A program made the translations under genes and the position numbers. From Dawidia soli (GTDB lineage: Bacteria; Bacteroidota; Bacteroidia; Cytophagales; Cyclobacteriaceae), in assembly GCF_018598185.1 (NCBI RefSeq), contig NZ_JAHESC010000042.1, forward strand, positions 1 to 64,000: a stretch of DNA of 64,000 bases, given 5' to 3'. The notes beneath the pieces were generated by a model. It searched no databases and was not told the DNA's origin. It was given only the letters and a program-made list of their open reading frames with translations. Shown here one piece after another: positions 63,482-64,000 of the stretch (position 1 is its first letter; every line of letters begins with the position of its first letter).

Positions 63482-64000
63482 ATGAGCGGACCCCACAAAG
63501 AGATCACGATATACGACATTGCCGAGGCACTCAGCCTTTCGCCGGCCACGGTCAGCCGTGGCCTGAAAGACCATCCCGCCATTCGCAAGGACACGCGCAA
63601 GCGCATTCTCGACAAGGCGCGGGAGATGGGCTACCAGCAAAACATGTTTGCCAGCAACCTGCGTCGTGCCCGCACCAACACCATCGGCGTGATCGTGCCG
63701 CGCCTGAACAGCTACTTCATGTCGGTGGTCATTGCGGGCATGGAGAAAGTGGCTAATGCCGCGGGGTATAATCTGATCATCAGCCAGTCGGCCGAGTCCA
63801 TGAAAAAGGAGGAGACCAATGTGCGGACACTCTATAATAGTCGTGTTGACGGTCTGCTGGTGTCGGTGGCGTACGACAGCGATAGTCTTTCGCACTTCAA
63901 CCTGTTCCTGGATAAAAGTATACCGCTCATCTTTTTCGATCGTGTGCTCGACCACCCGCAGTGTACCAGCATTGTCATCGATAATTATAAAGCGGCATAC
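63482..64000 (+). CDS. LacI-family transcriptional regulator (partial, cut by the window end)
   Basis: The ATG at 63482 opens a frame that is still open at 64000 (173 codons seen). The N-terminal HTH ITIYDIAEALSLSPATVSRGLKDHP is typical of LacI; the following periplasmic-binding-like domain starts at about residue 60 (TIGVIVPRLNSYFMSVVIAGM). It diverges from the GH115 operon and is the expected regulator of xylan/glucuronate use. Confidence 0.93.
   Translation, partial: MSGPHKEITIYDIAEALSLSPATVSRGLKDHPAIRKDTRKRILDKAREMGYQQNMFASNLRRARTNTIGVIVPRLNSYFMSVVIAGMEKVANAAGYNLIISQSAESMKKEETNVRTLYNSRVDGLLVSVAYDSDSLSHFNLFLDKSIPLIFFDRVLDHPQCTSIVIDNYKAAY

Noticed and set aside
1-64000. Search for CRISPR arrays, transposases, integrases, phage genes and rRNA
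   Set aside because: No regularly spaced repeats, no transposase or integrase motifs and no rRNA sequence were seen in the window.

Overview
This window looks like a chromosomal segment of a free-living Bacteroidota, most likely of the Cytophagales (Chryseolinea/Ohtaekwangia-like; the lineage is an inference). The pointers are TTTG / TAnnTTTG promoters, a PorU2-like type IX secretion peptidase, lipoproteins with YD-like repeats, ECF sigma/anti-sigma pairs, and dense GC-rich genes broken by AT-richer islands that hold orphan genes.

Region by region. 0.2-1 kb: two tRNA-Leu genes, with a GIY-YIG nuclease gene sitting between tRNA-Leu(CAG) and a truncated second copy of the same tRNA plus its terminator. 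1.2-6.7 kb: an accessory island with a lipoprotein, small membrane ORFs, a 326-aa orphan protein, and a decayed second copy of that orphan which keeps its promoter and leader. 6.9-9.9 kb: a DinB protein, then a tight operon of an Lgt-like membrane protein, a Tes-like multi-cluster radical SAM enzyme and a small membrane protein. This operon is the best candidate for an undescribed (lipid-modifying) system. 9.7-18.6 kb: an orphan protein with a nearby repeat array, a frameshifted VOC protein, an SDR without its catalytic residues, a CPA1 antiporter, a ModE-like regulator and an MBL hydrolase. 18.5-30.3 kb: ordinary housekeeping and membrane genes (cobalamin adenosyltransferase, ABC ATPase, alpha/beta hydrolase, NRDE protein, serine hydrolase, RNase HII, Nudix, MATE, thioesterase, PlsC, GatC, a large TPR membrane protein).

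30.4-43.7 kb: a 2-TM orphan, an ECF sigma/anti-sigma pair, a diheme cytochrome c, an AraC regulator, a phenylacetyl-CoA epoxidase operon (TetR-paaA-paaB-paaC), and an envelope module (PadR, PspC protein, ECF sigma, anti-sigma, outer-membrane barrel). 44-57.2 kb: a PorU2-like C25 peptidase, a LemA-like lipoprotein, an operon hemA-DinB-paaD that supplies the epoxidase subunit missing from the paa operon, a helix-hairpin-helix protein and a large SF1 helicase. 57.2-64 kb: a glucuronoxylan operon (GH115, GH10, mannonate dehydratase, aldose-1-epimerase family) diverging from a LacI regulator that is cut by the window end. A textbook LacI-type operator lies between the regulator and GH115.

All calls come from reading the sequence and motif knowledge. 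No database search was run.
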